Part shown: positions 6,993 to 17,291 of the stretch, in pieces
Layout: every line of letters starts with the position of its first letter
How positions within the stretch are numbered: the stretch's first letter is position 1
Origin: Chamaesiphon minutus PCC 6605
GTDB taxonomy: Bacteria > Cyanobacteriota > Cyanobacteriia > Cyanobacteriales > Chamaesiphonaceae
NCBI RefSeq assembly: GCF_000317145.1
Contig: NC_020053.1
Span: 82,419-146,418, forward strand
Direction of reading: 5' to 3'
Length of the DNA: 64,000 bases
Notes under the pieces: generated by a model
Databases searched by the model: none
Told to the model about the DNA's origin: nothing
Seen by the model: only the letters and a program-made list of their open reading frames with translations
Translations under genes and position numbers: made by a program

Positions 6993-9266
6993 TTGAAATA
7001 TATGGAAGATCTAAATCTAAAACTCAAGGGGATGAGTTGTGCCTCCTGTGCCAACAGTATCGAGAAAGCAATCCTGAATGTGCCAGGGGTAGTAGAAGGT
7101 AACGTCAATTTTAGTATCGATCGAGCCAGCGTTCGCTACGATCCCAAGCAGACTAATATTAACATCATCACTAAAGCAGTTGTTGATATTGGGTATGAGG
7201 CGCAAATTATCCCCGCAGATCTCAGCAGTGAAGACGACCTCGGAAATAGTCAACAACAACTAGAAGAGCGAAATCTTCAGCGCAGAGTTCTAGTCGGGGC
7301 AATTCTCAGTGTACTGCTGGTCATCGGCAGTTTGAGCCATTTTAATCTCACACTTCCATCCTTCTTAGTTAAACTGGAAAATCCCTGGGTACAGCTAGTA
7401 CTAGCATCACCCGTACAGTTTTGGGTAGGTAGGGAATTCCAAATATCGGCATGGAAGGCATTTCGCCACCGTACCGCTGATATGAATACCCTGATTGCGC
7501 TCGGCACGAGTATCGCCTTTTTCTATTCACTCTGGGTAACGATCGATCCTCGTTACTTCACAACACAAGGATTATCCGCAGAAGTCTACTATGAAGCGAC
7601 GGCGATGATTATCACCTTGACGCTGTTGGGAAGATGGTTGGAAAATCGTGCCAAAGGAGCCACGTCGTCAGCGATTCAGGCATTGATGGGGTTACAGGCA
7701 AAAACTGCACGGGTGGTGCGGGATGGTAGAGAACTTGACATTCCGATCGCGGAAGTTGCTCTTACAGATATTGTCGTAGTACGTCCTGGTGAGAAAATTC
7801 CTGTCGATGGTGAAGTTGTATCGGGATATTCCACTGTGGATGAGTCGATGCTCACTGGCGAAAGTTTTCCAGTAACTAAACAAGTCGGCGATGAAGTTGT
7901 CGGTGCAACTCTCAATAAAATGGGTAGCTTTCAGTTTCGGGCGACTAAAATCGGCAAAGATACCGCCCTAGCTCAGATTGTCAAATTAGTCCAACAAGCG
8001 CAAAATTCTAAAGCCCCAATCCAAAAACTAGCCGATAACATTACTAGCTGGTTCGTTCCGGTAATTCTGGCGATCGCTGTGACAACTTTCGTAGTCTGGT
8101 TTCTAACGATCGGCAATTTTACTCTATCGATCGTCACAATGGTCGGTGTATTAATTATCGCTTGTCCCTGCGCTTTGGGTTTAGCAACGCCCACCTCAGT
8201 TACCGTCGGTATTGGCAAGGGAGCAGAAAATGGCATTCTGATTAAAGCTGCCGAAAGTCTCGAACTCGCTCGTCAAATCCAGACGATCGTGTTGGATAAA
8301 ACGGGTACCATTACTCAGGGTAAGCCTGTTGTCACCGATACTTCTTCCATGCTAGATCTCGTTCCTACTAGTGCGAATATTCTAGCTCCACTGGCTTTAT
8401 GGCGATCGATCGGTGCTTTAGAAAGTAACTCCGAACATCCCCTGGCTGAAGCCTTACTTCAATACGCCCGCGAGCAAAATAAAGACTTACAATTACCAAC
8501 TGTCGGTCGATTTGAAGCGATTGCGGGAAGTGGTGTCAAAGGTATTGTCGAACAGCAACAAGTTCTGATTGGTACCCAACGCTGGTTCGATGAAATGAAC
8601 ATCAATTCAGCCGTATTCCAAACACAGAAAGACGGGTGGGAGGATGCCGGAAAAACTGTGGTATTCGCTGCTGTTAATGGTCATTTACAAGCCGCGATCG
8701 CTGTTGCTGATACTGTTAAACCCAACTCTGCTAAGGCGATTCAAACCCTACAAAAAATGGGGATCGAGGTCGTGATGTTAACTGGTGATAATCAACGCAC
8801 CGCCAAAGCAATCGCCGATCGAGTCGGGATTACCAGAATCTTAGCCGAAGTTCGCCCCGACCAAAAAGCCCAGACGATTCGGACTTTGCAAGTAAAAGAG
8901 AAAAAGGTTGTGGCAATGGTTGGAGATGGTATTAATGATGCCCCCGCACTCGCTCAGGCTGATGTTGGGATGGCGATCGGCACGGGTACGGATGTCGCGA
9001 TCGCGGCAAGTGACATCACGCTGATTTCGGGGGACTTACAGGGGATTGTGACGGCAATTCGGCTCAGTCGCGCCACGATGCAAAATATCCAGCAGAATCT
9101 ATTCTGGGCACTAGGCTATAACGTACTAGGCATCCCGATCGCGGCGGGGATTCTGTTCCCGATTACGGGCTGGTTGCTCAATCCAGCGATCGCGGGTGCG
9201 GCGATGGCATTTAGCTCGATTTCAGTCGTCCTCAATGCTTTGAGATTAAAAGGAGTAAAAATATGA
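6993..9266 (+). CDS. copA: Cu(I)-exporting P1B-1 ATPase CopA
   Basis: 757 residues if TTG at 6993 is used; ATG at 7002 is an equally good start (754 residues). One N-terminal HMA domain with GMSCASC (Cys16, Cys19), an eight-helix P1B membrane domain with CPC (about residue 391), the phosphorylation motif DKTGT (Asp435) and the hinge GDGINDAPA (about 645). This combination defines Cu+/Ag+ export from cytosol to periplasm. It overlaps the next gene by 4 bp (ATGA), so translation is coupled to the cupredoxin. It belongs to the multicopper oxidase operon. A CopB-type pump is at 45924. Confidence 0.95.
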   Translation: MKYMEDLNLKLKGMSCASCANSIEKAILNVPGVVEGNVNFSIDRASVRYDPKQTNINIITKAVVDIGYEAQIIPADLSSEDDLGNSQQQLEERNLQRRVLVGAILSVLLVIGSLSHFNLTLPSFLVKLENPWVQLVLASPVQFWVGREFQISAWKAFRHRTADMNTLIALGTSIAFFYSLWVTIDPRYFTTQGLSAEVYYEATAMIITLTLLGRWLENRAKGATSSAIQALMGLQAKTARVVRDGRELDIPIAEVALTDIVVVRPGEKIPVDGEVVSGYSTVDESMLTGESFPVTKQVGDEVVGATLNKMGSFQFRATKIGKDTALAQIVKLVQQAQNSKAPIQKLADNITSWFVPVILAIAVTTFVVWFLTIGNFTLSIVTMVGVLIIACPCALGLATPTSVTVGIGKGAENGILIKAAESLELARQIQTIVLDKTGTITQGKPVVTDTSSMLDLVPTSANILAPLALWRSIGALESNSEHPLAEALLQYAREQNKDLQLPTVGRFEAIAGSGVKGIVEQQQVLIGTQRWFDEMNINSAVFQTQKDGWEDAGKTVVFAAVNGHLQAAIAVADTVKPNSAKAIQTLQKMGIEVVMLTGDNQRTAKAIADRVGITRILAEVRPDQKAQTIRTLQVKEKKVVAMVGDGINDAPALAQADVGMAIGTGTDVAIAASDITLISGDLQGIVTAIRLSRATMQNIQQNLFWALGYNVLGIPIAAGILFPITGWLLNPAIAGAAMAFSSISVVLNALRLKGVKI

Positions 9267-9784
9267 AACTGGCAGCAATCTCGATTGGGGCAATGCTCTC
9301 GATACTTCAAATGAGCGGCTCCGCCAACGCTCAAATGGGTGGAGGATCGCCAATGCAAATGCAACCCTCAACTTCAGACCGCACGTTTCGTCAGATCGAG
9401 CAGCCTTTACCCATCAAAGTTGGCGTGGTACTTGGCGGACTAACTCTGATTGGTGCCGAACTCTGGTGGTTTCTGGGACGCAAACAACAAAAACAACAAG
9501 CAATCCAAACTAATGGGGTGCAAGAAGTATTAGTAACAGTTGATGGGGGCTATCGTCCCGATCGAGTTGTTGTTAACAACGGTGAACCCGTGCGGTTGTC
9601 GTTTCATCGGTTAGACAGTAATTCTTGTCTGGATGAAGTATTAATTCCCGATTTTGGAATTAGCACCCGCTTACCTGTCGGGCAGACAACAACTGTTGAA
9701 TTTACTCCAAAGCAGGTAGGTGAATATGCTTTTACTTGTGGGATGAGAATGTTTCGTGGCGTTATTGAAGTCACCGCAACATAA
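9263..9784 (+). CDS. Membrane-anchored cupredoxin-like protein
   Basis: 173 residues: a signal-like N-terminus, a Met/Gln stretch ([10 protein letters not shown]), a transmembrane helix (about 50-70), then a cupredoxin-like beta domain (about 85-173). Potential copper ligands are in [11 protein letters not shown] and FTCGMRMF. This resembles the EfeO-N/CzcE-like cupredoxin_1 domains found next to CopA pumps. It starts inside the copA stop codon, so it probably receives copper from, or assists, CopA at the membrane. The ligand set is inferred. Confidence 0.8.
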   Translation: MKLAAISIGAMLSILQMSGSANAQMGGGSPMQMQPSTSDRTFRQIEQPLPIKVGVVLGGLTLIGAELWWFLGRKQQKQQAIQTNGVQEVLVTVDGGYRPDRVVVNNGEPVRLSFHRLDSNSCLDEVLIPDFGISTRLPVGQTTTVEFTPKQVGEYAFTCGMRMFRGVIEVTAT

Positions 9785-9875
9785 TGTCGCAGTTACTCGA
9801 TTGGGGAGAACATAATTCACGATCTCTTTTGTCATAAATTCACTCTAGTTTTATCGTTTCTCAACAGCATAAGGT

Positions 9876-10130
9876 ATGACACACAACCACGGCAGCGAAC
9901 ATCCGCACGGGAGCGGAAATTACAATCGCGCTTTTATTACAAGTGTCACTCTAAATACTTTATTTGTCGCGATCGAGGCATTTTATGGGATTGCGGCCAA
10001 TTCATTAGCTTTAATTGCAGATGCAGCAGTGTCGTCTAATACACGCGATCGGAGATCCCATAGCGTCGGCTTTGCCGAATCGCCAGCTAGAAACGGTCAC
10101 AGTTACACTCCAGCCAAAGAAGTTGCATAA
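9876..10130 (+). pseudogene. Truncated cation diffusion facilitator (CzcD-like) N-terminus
   Basis: Residues 1-50 match the start of a CDF transporter: His-rich MTHNHGSEHPHGSGN, then the first helix with N-R-A-F and the typical IAANSLALIADAA. The homology ends abruptly where HNLSD, the metal-site helix, should follow. The remaining 34 residues look like noncoding sequence, including a short repeat with CGGCTTTGCCGAA. No remainder of czcD is visible downstream. The break lies near the border of the AAA ATPase segment, so an insertion or deletion there may have removed the rest. Confidence 0.8.
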
Positions 10131-10222
10131 TCTTGATTCTGCATAACGACCCCGTTCACCCGCCGTCAGTAACCTCTTGGATTCACCAACCAACTTGATT
10201 CGGTCAGTGTGCAACGGGATTG

Positions 10223-11734
10223 TTAGACCTCGCGCGACGATGTAGTTTCCTCCACTAGTGGTATCTGTAAAGTTAACCAATCTTTCACATTAGCAACATA
10301 GCCGATCCACTCTTGGGTGGAGCTAAAGAGATCGATGATTTTTGATAACCCAACATCTCTATTCCAATCAAGTCTGTTTATTATATCGTCTACATACTTA
10401 TGGCTGTCATCAACAGCTACGATCTGCTTTGCTACCCCAATTATTTCATTGAATTCGTTATTATCAGTGCCTTCTAAGCTAATAACTACGCTGTGAATGT
10501 ACTTTTCGGGTTTAGTATTTTCTGGAAGATTCAAACATTTTATTTTTTCAAGACTAAGCTTCCGAAGTGATTTTGCATGTTCATCATTTCCAGTTAAAAC
10601 AGCTTTTAATCGTGCCTCCTGTTCTTCTTCGGTTCTATAAACATCTCCATCTAGCACAAACATATTATACTCGCAATTTTCACCGCGTAGGCGTAATCCA
10701 GCTAGGACTGTAAAACAATTGATAGCTGCGCCAAATCTTTGTACGGAAACATGCCTAGAAATACCTAATTGACCTGCCACCTTTTTGATGATTGTTACGG
10801 CAAGATCGTCTTCAACAAAAACCTCAAGTAATCTAGGCTGAGTCCCTGTCAAACGATTTATTGCATCTGGTTTTGTATCGTCAAAGCATAGGGTTTTTTC
10901 TGAGGTGCCAAAGATATGCCTTATATTAATTAAGTCTGACAACTCAATGATTGATTCTCTATGCGTCGTGAATATCACTTGAAGATTATAGCTTAGTGCT
11001 CTTTCAGATACCACTTTTATTAGATTCTTCATTGCTGAATCATGTAAAAGGAGATCGAGTTCATCTATAAGAATAAGGCTATTTTTCGCTGCTCTAAAAA
11101 CTCTTTCTAGTAGTAAAAATATTTTTTGTTCTCCGGCACTCATGCTCAGGGCAGAGTATCTAATCCCGTTAGCTTCAACGCCAATAAATTTCCTCCCTTT
11201 GCCAGGGTCATGAATATTATAAGCCGTATATTGCCTGTTGAGACAATAAGATGCTTTTTCTAGTATCGTAGTAACAATATCTTCACTTATATTCTTGGTT
11301 GAGTAGTTGATTTTTACATTTCGTTTTTCTGCTTCGATGAGTGGAACACAACTATCTACGCCGAAGTAATGTACATTCCTTGTAGGTCGTCTTTTATATA
11401 TTGGTTTCCACCGATCGCTACTCTTTCCGTAGATCTGCTCTACATTTTCGTGTAGGTGAGATGACTGCCTGTACGTATGGACTAGCTTTAACTCACTACC
11501 TTCCCATAACGCATCAGGGCTTGGCAGAAAAAAGTTGCTAAATTTATAGTCTTCTTGTCCTTCAGTTGGTGGTTGAAAGCAGCAGGCTAGGGCATGAAGA
11601 ATAGTTGATTTTCCATACCCGTTTGGACCAAGGATACCTGTTATATTTCTACTCTCAAATGAAATGCAAACGTCTTTGACATTCTTGAGCTTTTTTATCT
11701 CTAGCTTATGCAATCGTTGTTGAGAAATTGACAT
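10223..11734 (-). CDS. AAA ATPase with TOPRIM-like domain (OLD/GajA-like)
   Basis: 503 residues. The N-terminal ABC-class ATPase has Walker A GPNGYGKST (36-44), signature SAGEQ (199-203), Walker B LILIDE (220-225) and TTHRES with switch His258. The C-terminal part has VEDD (307-310) and FVLDGDV (359-365), the Glu and DxD expected of a TOPRIM nuclease centre. This architecture is that of OLD-family nucleases, including the GajA half of Gabija and other phage-defence ATPases. No UvrD-like helicase or toxin partner is adjacent. The gene lacks the GCGATCGC motif common in its neighbours and is more A/T-rich, which suggests recent transfer. Role in defence is inference. Confidence 0.75.
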   Translation of the reverse strand: MSISQQRLHKLEIKKLKNVKDVCISFESRNITGILGPNGYGKSTILHALACCFQPPTEGQEDYKFSNFFLPSPDALWEGSELKLVHTYRQSSHLHENVEQIYGKSSDRWKPIYKRRPTRNVHYFGVDSCVPLIEAEKRNVKINYSTKNISEDIVTTILEKASYCLNRQYTAYNIHDPGKGRKFIGVEANGIRYSALSMSAGEQKIFLLLERVFRAAKNSLILIDELDLLLHDSAMKNLIKVVSERALSYNLQVIFTTHRESIIELSDLINIRHIFGTSEKTLCFDDTKPDAINRLTGTQPRLLEVFVEDDLAVTIIKKVAGQLGISRHVSVQRFGAAINCFTVLAGLRLRGENCEYNMFVLDGDVYRTEEEQEARLKAVLTGNDEHAKSLRKLSLEKIKCLNLPENTKPEKYIHSVVISLEGTDNNEFNEIIGVAKQIVAVDDSHKYVDDIINRLDWNRDVGLSKIIDLFSSTQEWIGYVANVKDWLTLQIPLVEETTSSREV

Positions 11735-11957
11735 ATTTTCCTGTGGTTTCGCCGCCTAACTTATGAAAAATCTCAAGCCTTCCTAATTTTAGGCTACCCA
11801 TGATTATTTGTGATTGTCGTATCTCACCGCTAACCTCCTCTTCTGCGTCCCCACCGATAGCTCAGAGATCTAAATATTATTTAGACTGACAGCATCAGTC
11901 TATTGCACCGATTTGGGGTAGTTAGATGGACATTTATCCACCTGATACACCTTATTG

Positions 11958-11993
11958 GGGTGTTTAGACCGAACGAATTTAGTCTAAACACCC
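11958..11993. repeat. 12-bp perfect inverted repeat in the 11735-12111 gap
   Basis: GGGTGTTTAGAC and its exact complement, separated by 12 bp. It lies between the 3' end of the MFS pump (12112) and the start of the AAA ATPase (11734), so it may be a terminator, an operator or a mobile-element end. A smaller dyad (AGACTGA-N5-TCAGTCT) is at about 11883-11901. No gene is visible in this 377-bp gap. Confidence 0.5.
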
Positions 11994-12111
11994 AAGAGAC
12001 TAGTCGCTCGGATTTGACACTATTTGTAATGAGCGTTAATCCATACTAGATGTAGAGGCAGACAATCGTCTAAAAAGCTATCGAATGAATTTTATAAGGG
12101 CTACTTGCCCA

Positions 12112-13449
12112 TTAAGCTTCGGGATGAAAATGTAAGTGATGGTGCGGACTTCGTTTGCTCAGATGTGGGGAATGTTTGTGAAGATGCTCTTCGTCGTAGC
12201 TGTGTTCGTGCTCGTGCCATAGCCCAGCTTGTAAATCAGTTAGGTGACGAGGTTTGAAAGCTACATACACGACGACTAATAATCCAGCACCGATTAAGCT
12301 AGTGTAGAAAAAATTCCGAGCGGGTAAATTACTGCCCATCCAGCCTGCTAGTGGATAAGCGATCGCCCACCAGAGATGACTCCAGGCAAAATGGGCACCG
12401 TACACTCGTCCTTGAACTTCAACATCAACTCGATCGGCTATTAAAGTTTGAGTGGGCACATTTACTAGCGTTTGTCCGACTCCAGCGATCGCCCACAATA
12501 CCAATAATCCGCCCAAATTTACGAGATTTGCAGGTAGTAAAGCCAACGTAATCAGCACAGCCCCGATACTCATCCACAACATCGGGCTAACTCTCTGCTG
12601 GAAATTACCCAAACCAATCGATGCAAGTGTTGCCCCGATCCCAAATGCTGCCATCACCCAGCCATATTCAATCTTGCCAAAATGAAGTACGCCTTGGACG
12701 TAACCAACTGTATTGACGAGAATTTCGGCTCCCGCGATTGCCGCAACTAATTGAAGTATCAGTGCGTATCGAATCGGCGGATCGGCGAACAGACAAACCG
12801 TGCCCATCCGAATATCCTCTAGAGTTCTGTTAACGGTTCTAGCTGTTTGTTGGTGCCGATCGACCATCAGTTGTCCAGGTAAGGTCACAATCAGGATTGT
12901 GGCAATTAAAAAGGTGATGCCATCGAGAAAAAAGACTTGTCTGGTACCCACAAATGCAGCGATACTCGCAGCTAAACCAGGCCCTAACACGCCGAGAAGC
13001 TGATAGGTGGCACTAGATAAGGCGATCGCTTGCGAACGTTCTGCTGCGGTCGTCACCAGCGGAATAGTGGCAGTATAGGTCGGCGCGAAGAACGCATAAA
13101 ATACATTGAGAGACAGCACGAGCGCGTAGATTTGCCAGATCTGAGTGACGAAGGGTAACAGACAGACAATGACCATTCGCGCTAGGTGAGTCACAACCAT
13201 CAACCATTTACGATCGACTCGATCGGCAATCGCTCCAGCGATGGGCGAAAGCACGACAAATGCCGTTACCCGCAGTGTTAGTGCTCCTGCCAATACCGTT
13301 CCGGCTTGCACTCCAGCTAACTCAAATGCTAATAATGCCAATCCTACCCAAGTTAGCGAGTCTCCCACGAGATTGATCGTCTGGGCTAGATACAGTCTGG
13401 CAAAGTTAGGATTTTCCAATCCTTGAAGCCATCGAGGATACTGTTTCAT
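12112..13449 (-). CDS. MFS efflux pump with His-rich tail (NrsD/NreB-like)
   Basis: 445 residues with about 12 hydrophobic segments and MFS loop features (GAIADRVDRKW after helix 2). The last 30 residues are strongly His-rich (HEHEHSYDEEHLHKHS... HHHLHFHPEA), a feature of NrsD/NreB nickel-cobalt exporters of this MFS branch. Likely role: export of divalent metal, most simply Ni2+ or Co2+, from the cytosol. It stands alone, with promoter 3 about 170 bp upstream; that promoter is nearly identical to the one before the multicopper oxidase. Confidence 0.85.
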   Translation of the reverse strand: MKQYPRWLQGLENPNFARLYLAQTINLVGDSLTWVGLALLAFELAGVQAGTVLAGALTLRVTAFVVLSPIAGAIADRVDRKWLMVVTHLARMVIVCLLPFVTQIWQIYALVLSLNVFYAFFAPTYTATIPLVTTAAERSQAIALSSATYQLLGVLGPGLAASIAAFVGTRQVFFLDGITFLIATILIVTLPGQLMVDRHQQTARTVNRTLEDIRMGTVCLFADPPIRYALILQLVAAIAGAEILVNTVGYVQGVLHFGKIEYGWVMAAFGIGATLASIGLGNFQQRVSPMLWMSIGAVLITLALLPANLVNLGGLLVLWAIAGVGQTLVNVPTQTLIADRVDVEVQGRVYGAHFAWSHLWWAIAYPLAGWMGSNLPARNFFYTSLIGAGLLVVVYVAFKPRHLTDLQAGLWHEHEHSYDEEHLHKHSPHLSKRSPHHHLHFHPEA

Positions 13450-13618
13450 AATTGCTAAGTTGTTCGCCTACTATCTATCTCTAGCCTAACGATCGATACC
13501 ACAACTCAAGTAAAAAACTATCGATCGGTCGATTTTTCGGTATTGCCGATCTAAAATTGGTGCAAGATGTGAGTAATGCTATTGTTTTTTGGGTATATGT
13601 AAATTTGACATTATTATC

Positions 13619-13650
13619 AGTTTGACAGCCTCAGATGAAATCTAGATGAA
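13619..13650 (-). promoter_or_regulatory. Tandem-repeat response-regulator promoter 3
   Basis: Minus strand: TTCAT-N6-TTCAT, 10 bp, CAAACT. It shares CTNAGGCTGTCAAACTG with promoter 2. It is oriented toward the His-tailed MFS gene. Confidence 0.65.
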
Positions 13651-13681
13651 AATCATCAACCGATCTTTGTAAATAATGGAG

Positions 13682-14812
13682 CTATGTTAATTGTTTCCGA
13701 AATTGACGAATGCTGATAGTTAAGAAAAAAGCAGCAAACAGCAATAATGCGAAAACGTTAGGATAGAGCATGTCGATGCCGATTCCCTTGAGTAAAATGC
13801 CCCGTAAAATGCGGATATAATGCCGTAAAGGATTGAGAATGGACAGGTAACGAAGGAATTCAGGCATACTATCGATCGGCGCGATCGCCCCTGAAAGTTG
13901 AATCAATGGAATATTGGCAAAAAATGCCGTCAAGACGACCTGCTGTTGATTTTTAGAAACCGTTGCTAACAAAATTCCAATCCCAATCCCCACAAATAAA
14001 TACAGACCAGATAGCAATAATAGCAGGAATAAATTGCCGCGTAATGGCACCCCAAATACGAGTCGGGCCACTCCCAACGCGATCGAAAACGTGCCCATCA
14101 GCAATATAAAAAGTGGGACAATTTTCGCGAGTAGAATTTCCCAGATGGCGGCAGGTGTCATCAACAACTGCTCCAAAGTTCCGACATCTTTCTCGCGAAT
14201 GACCGTGAGCGCAGAAACAAGGGAACTAACCAGCGTGAGGGTAATCCCAATCACTCCTGGTACAAAAAACCAACCGCTGATTAAGCCAGGGTTATACAAA
14301 AACGTATGTGCTGGACGAATTAAAGGTAGAGCAATATTAGGCAGCAATTGACGACCATGTTCCTGAAGAATACGCAGGAGATAGGCACTGGCAATGCCTG
14401 CTGTATTTGCATCGACCCCATCGACCAGAATCTGGAGATCTGCGGGTCGATTGCGATCCAACTGTCGCTTAAAATTCGGTGGAATGACTAACCCAATGGT
14501 AATATTACCCTCTCGCACTTGTTCGCCAAGTTTGGCTTGGCTGGGTTGATACTGTTTCAACACAAATACTTTATTTTCAGTTAATGCAGAAATTAGTTCT
14601 CGGCTTTCGGCGACATGGGCGTAGTCTACAACTCCTAAGTTGATTTTGGTGGTATCGGGGTTAAGAGTAAACCCATACAGCAAAATTTGCAGGATCGGTG
14701 CCAGGGTCAATAAGATAACTAGCTCTTTGCTCCTGAGAATTTCTCGAACTTCCTTAACCACTAGTGCCCAGAAAGATCCAGGGATGACAGAACGCAGGAA
14801 TTTAACGAACAT
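13682..14812 (-). CDS. ABC-2 type exporter permease (YbhR-like)
   Basis: 376 residues: one N-terminal transmembrane helix, a large extracytoplasmic domain (about 55-175), then five C-terminal helices with the conserved REKDVGTLEQLLMTPA loop. This is the ABC2_membrane_3 fold of YbhR/YhhJ permeases. It is the last gene of a minus-strand set (PepSY-like protein, membrane fusion protein, two permeases), with the ATPase encoded divergently at 17832. The complex probably exports drugs or other small toxic molecules; the substrate is unknown. Confidence 0.88.
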   Translation of the reverse strand: MFVKFLRSVIPGSFWALVVKEVREILRSKELVILLTLAPILQILLYGFTLNPDTTKINLGVVDYAHVAESRELISALTENKVFVLKQYQPSQAKLGEQVREGNITIGLVIPPNFKRQLDRNRPADLQILVDGVDANTAGIASAYLLRILQEHGRQLLPNIALPLIRPAHTFLYNPGLISGWFFVPGVIGITLTLVSSLVSALTVIREKDVGTLEQLLMTPAAIWEILLAKIVPLFILLMGTFSIALGVARLVFGVPLRGNLFLLLLLSGLYLFVGIGIGILLATVSKNQQQVVLTAFFANIPLIQLSGAIAPIDSMPEFLRYLSILNPLRHYIRILRGILLKGIGIDMLYPNVFALLLFAAFFLTISIRQFRKQLT

Positions 14813-14907
14813 TGTAGGAGCTTTGAAGTTAGGAGGATGGGGAGCTTGGAGAGTTGAAGCACCAGGGAATTTAGCACTGCGATCGTCTAAATTTAGAACT
14901 CATCACT

Positions 14908-16017
14908 TCAATCGCTAGATAGCTGCATCTTGCGTAATCCCCAACGGGCAAAGGCAAAGAGCATCAGCCCTAGAATGGCGATCGTTAGGATCGCAAACCA
15001 AGTCCCGCGCCAGCCTGTGCCACGCACAAACGCATCGCGGCTAATTTGAATGAAATACCGCGCTGGAACGATGTCAGCTAAATGGATTAAGGGAAACGGA
15101 ATATTGCTAATTGGGTAAATAAAACCAGACAGCAATAGCGCGGTCATGAAGCCTGTTAAGGCGACGGCTTGGACGGTAGCCATCAGATTTTTTGCGCGTG
15201 TACCGATCGCCAGCCCAAACATCACACTGGCTGACAAGTACAGCGGTGTGCCGACTAGCAGGGGAATCGGGTCGCCCGCAAAGCCAAGTTTGAAAATGAA
15301 AGCACCAACTAGCATGAGGATCGCGGCTTCACCCAACGCTACAATCAGATACGCCAATCCTTTACCCAAAATCAACTCAGCAGCCGTCATATTTGTGGCA
15401 TAGACTTGGATGATATTCCCTTTCTCTTTTTCACGCACCATTGACATGGCGGCTAACAATGAGGGAAATACCCACAGGAGAAAGCCAAATACGCCAGGTA
15501 CGATGTAGAGCGATTCTTTTCGCCCTGGATTGAACCAGATTCGCAAATGAGGTGCGAGCGGATTTCGTCCAGGTTCTATGCCAGCAGCCGCTAGGAAAGC
15601 AGTGGTAGTAGCATGAATGCTGTTTTGGATCACTCTGGCGTTATTGGTGTCTGTGCCGTCTACTAGAATCTGTACGTCGCTACCGCGTCCCGATTTAATG
15701 TCGCGGCTGAAATTCGGTGGAATCAAGACCACCGCTTTTGCCAGCCCCCGATCGAGGGCATGAATCAATGTATCGCCGCCGTGGTCGGGCGTTGGTTGAA
15801 ACTGGTTGGTTGCGAAAAACCGCTCGATATAGCTGCGACTGAGGGGAGTATTGTTGAGATCTTGGATGACGATCGGGATATTTTTTGCCTCTAGCCGAAT
15901 GGCAAAACTTAAAATGAATAGCGAAATTAATGGCAGTAGAAACGCCAACGCCACCGTGAGCCGATCGCGCCGAAACTGCGCCAATTCTTTCACACACTGC
16001 ACTAGAATTCGTTTCAT
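14908..16017 (-). CDS. ABC-2 type exporter permease (YbhS-like)
   Basis: 369 residues with the same topology as the permease at 13682 (one helix, a periplasmic domain, then five helices; loop REKEKGNIIQVYATNM). It overlaps the membrane fusion gene by 4 bp (ATGA at 16014-16017), so the two are translationally coupled. Paired, non-identical permeases of this class form the membrane channel of YbhFSR-type exporters. Confidence 0.88.
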   Translation of the reverse strand: MKRILVQCVKELAQFRRDRLTVALAFLLPLISLFILSFAIRLEAKNIPIVIQDLNNTPLSRSYIERFFATNQFQPTPDHGGDTLIHALDRGLAKAVVLIPPNFSRDIKSGRGSDVQILVDGTDTNNARVIQNSIHATTTAFLAAAGIEPGRNPLAPHLRIWFNPGRKESLYIVPGVFGFLLWVFPSLLAAMSMVREKEKGNIIQVYATNMTAAELILGKGLAYLIVALGEAAILMLVGAFIFKLGFAGDPIPLLVGTPLYLSASVMFGLAIGTRAKNLMATVQAVALTGFMTALLLSGFIYPISNIPFPLIHLADIVPARYFIQISRDAFVRGTGWRGTWFAILTIAILGLMLFAFARWGLRKMQLSSD

Positions 16018-17291
16018 GGCTGTTGCTCGGTGAGCAGAGTCGCATCGGCAGGCATTCCTGGTTTGACAAACCCAGCCGGATTATCAATCTTGAGCTTGAT
16101 GCCAAACACTTGCTTGACTCGATCGTCTTTGAAATAAATATTTTCGGGTGTAAACGAAGCTTGGGGATCGATGGTGGCAACGGTTGCTGTGAGCGGTTTG
16201 CCAGGACTAGAATCGAGATAAATCCTTGCAGCTTGACCGACTCGAACTTTGCCAATGCTGCCTTCTGGAACGTAGCCCCTCAAATAAACCGTTTTGAGAT
16301 TGACAATCGATAGTAGCGTTTTGCCACTGACTACGACAGCCCCTGGTTCCACACTTCGCGCTGTCACCACGCCATCGATCGGGCTAACCACATTCAGATA
16401 AGCAATTTGGGCCTGAATTTGCCCAATAGCTGCCTGAGCATTTTTGACATCTGCCTGTGCTGCTTGCAGTTGAGAAGTTGCCTGTTGTCGTTGTTGCTTT
16501 AACCCAGCCAGTCGAGCATTGCGAATGCCAGGGTTAAAGCTAGCGGTGTTTGCCAAACTTAGTCCACCACGCGCAGCATCAATTTGTTTCTGACTCGCCT
16601 CTACCGTAGATTGCGCTGTTTCTTGGGCGGTTTGTGCTTGGTCGAACCGTTGTCTGGATACGGCTCCAGCTTTGGCTAACCCCTCAAACCGATCGCGATC
16701 GATCCGTGCTAACTTTAACTGAGATTGGGCTTGCTTGAGTTGCGCTTCGGCGACTGCCACGGTAGACTGTGCCTGAAAGACACGCCCCTGCCGATCGGCT
16801 TGAGATTGTGCTAAGGTGAGTTGAGCTTCCTGGATCTGGGCATCGACCACCTGAATTTGTAAACGAGCCTGCCGCACTTGTTGTTGGGTTACACTCAGAC
16901 GCGCCTGTAATCCCCGCCGCTGCGCTTGAATTTCTTCATCATTGAGGCGGACAATTAATTGACCTGCTTTAACCGTATCTCCTTCTCGGACTGCGATCGC
17001 GGCAATCCGACCTGGTACTTTTGCACCGATATCGGTTTCATACCCCTCAATTCGTCCACTGATTTGTAGATCCTTCGGTTTAGGTCGCGAGAGCAAGTAC
17101 CAAGTTGAAAGTCCGGCGATCGCAATTACCACACCGATCCCGATGAACAGGTAAGTCTTGCGAGAGCCTTTAGAGGGTGGTTTAGATTCAGGTGGTTGGG
17201 ATTCAGGTGGTTTAGATTCAGGTGGTTTAGATTCAGGTGGTTGTGAGGGAGACTGTGCTTCAGCTTCAGGTTTGGGAGGGGATTGAGTCAT
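16014..17291 (-). CDS. HlyD-family membrane fusion protein (YbhG-like)
   Basis: 425 residues from the ATG at 17291; an upstream in-frame start at 17324 would add 11 residues, but 17291 gives an ATGA overlap with the previous gene and the better context. A cytosolic tail with repeated PPESK units (about 10-50) precedes one transmembrane helix, a biotinyl-lipoyl half, a long coiled-coil rich in Gln/Ala, and a beta-barrel domain. It links the inner-membrane ABC exporter to the periplasm. Confidence 0.88.
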   Translation of the reverse strand: MTQSPPKPEAEAQSPSQPPESKPPESKPPESQPPESKPPSKGSRKTYLFIGIGVVIAIAGLSTWYLLSRPKPKDLQISGRIEGYETDIGAKVPGRIAAIAVREGDTVKAGQLIVRLNDEEIQAQRRGLQARLSVTQQQVRQARLQIQVVDAQIQEAQLTLAQSQADRQGRVFQAQSTVAVAEAQLKQAQSQLKLARIDRDRFEGLAKAGAVSRQRFDQAQTAQETAQSTVEASQKQIDAARGGLSLANTASFNPGIRNARLAGLKQQRQQATSQLQAAQADVKNAQAAIGQIQAQIAYLNVVSPIDGVVTARSVEPGAVVVSGKTLLSIVNLKTVYLRGYVPEGSIGKVRVGQAARIYLDSSPGKPLTATVATIDPQASFTPENIYFKDDRVKQVFGIKLKIDNPAGFVKPGMPADATLLTEQQP

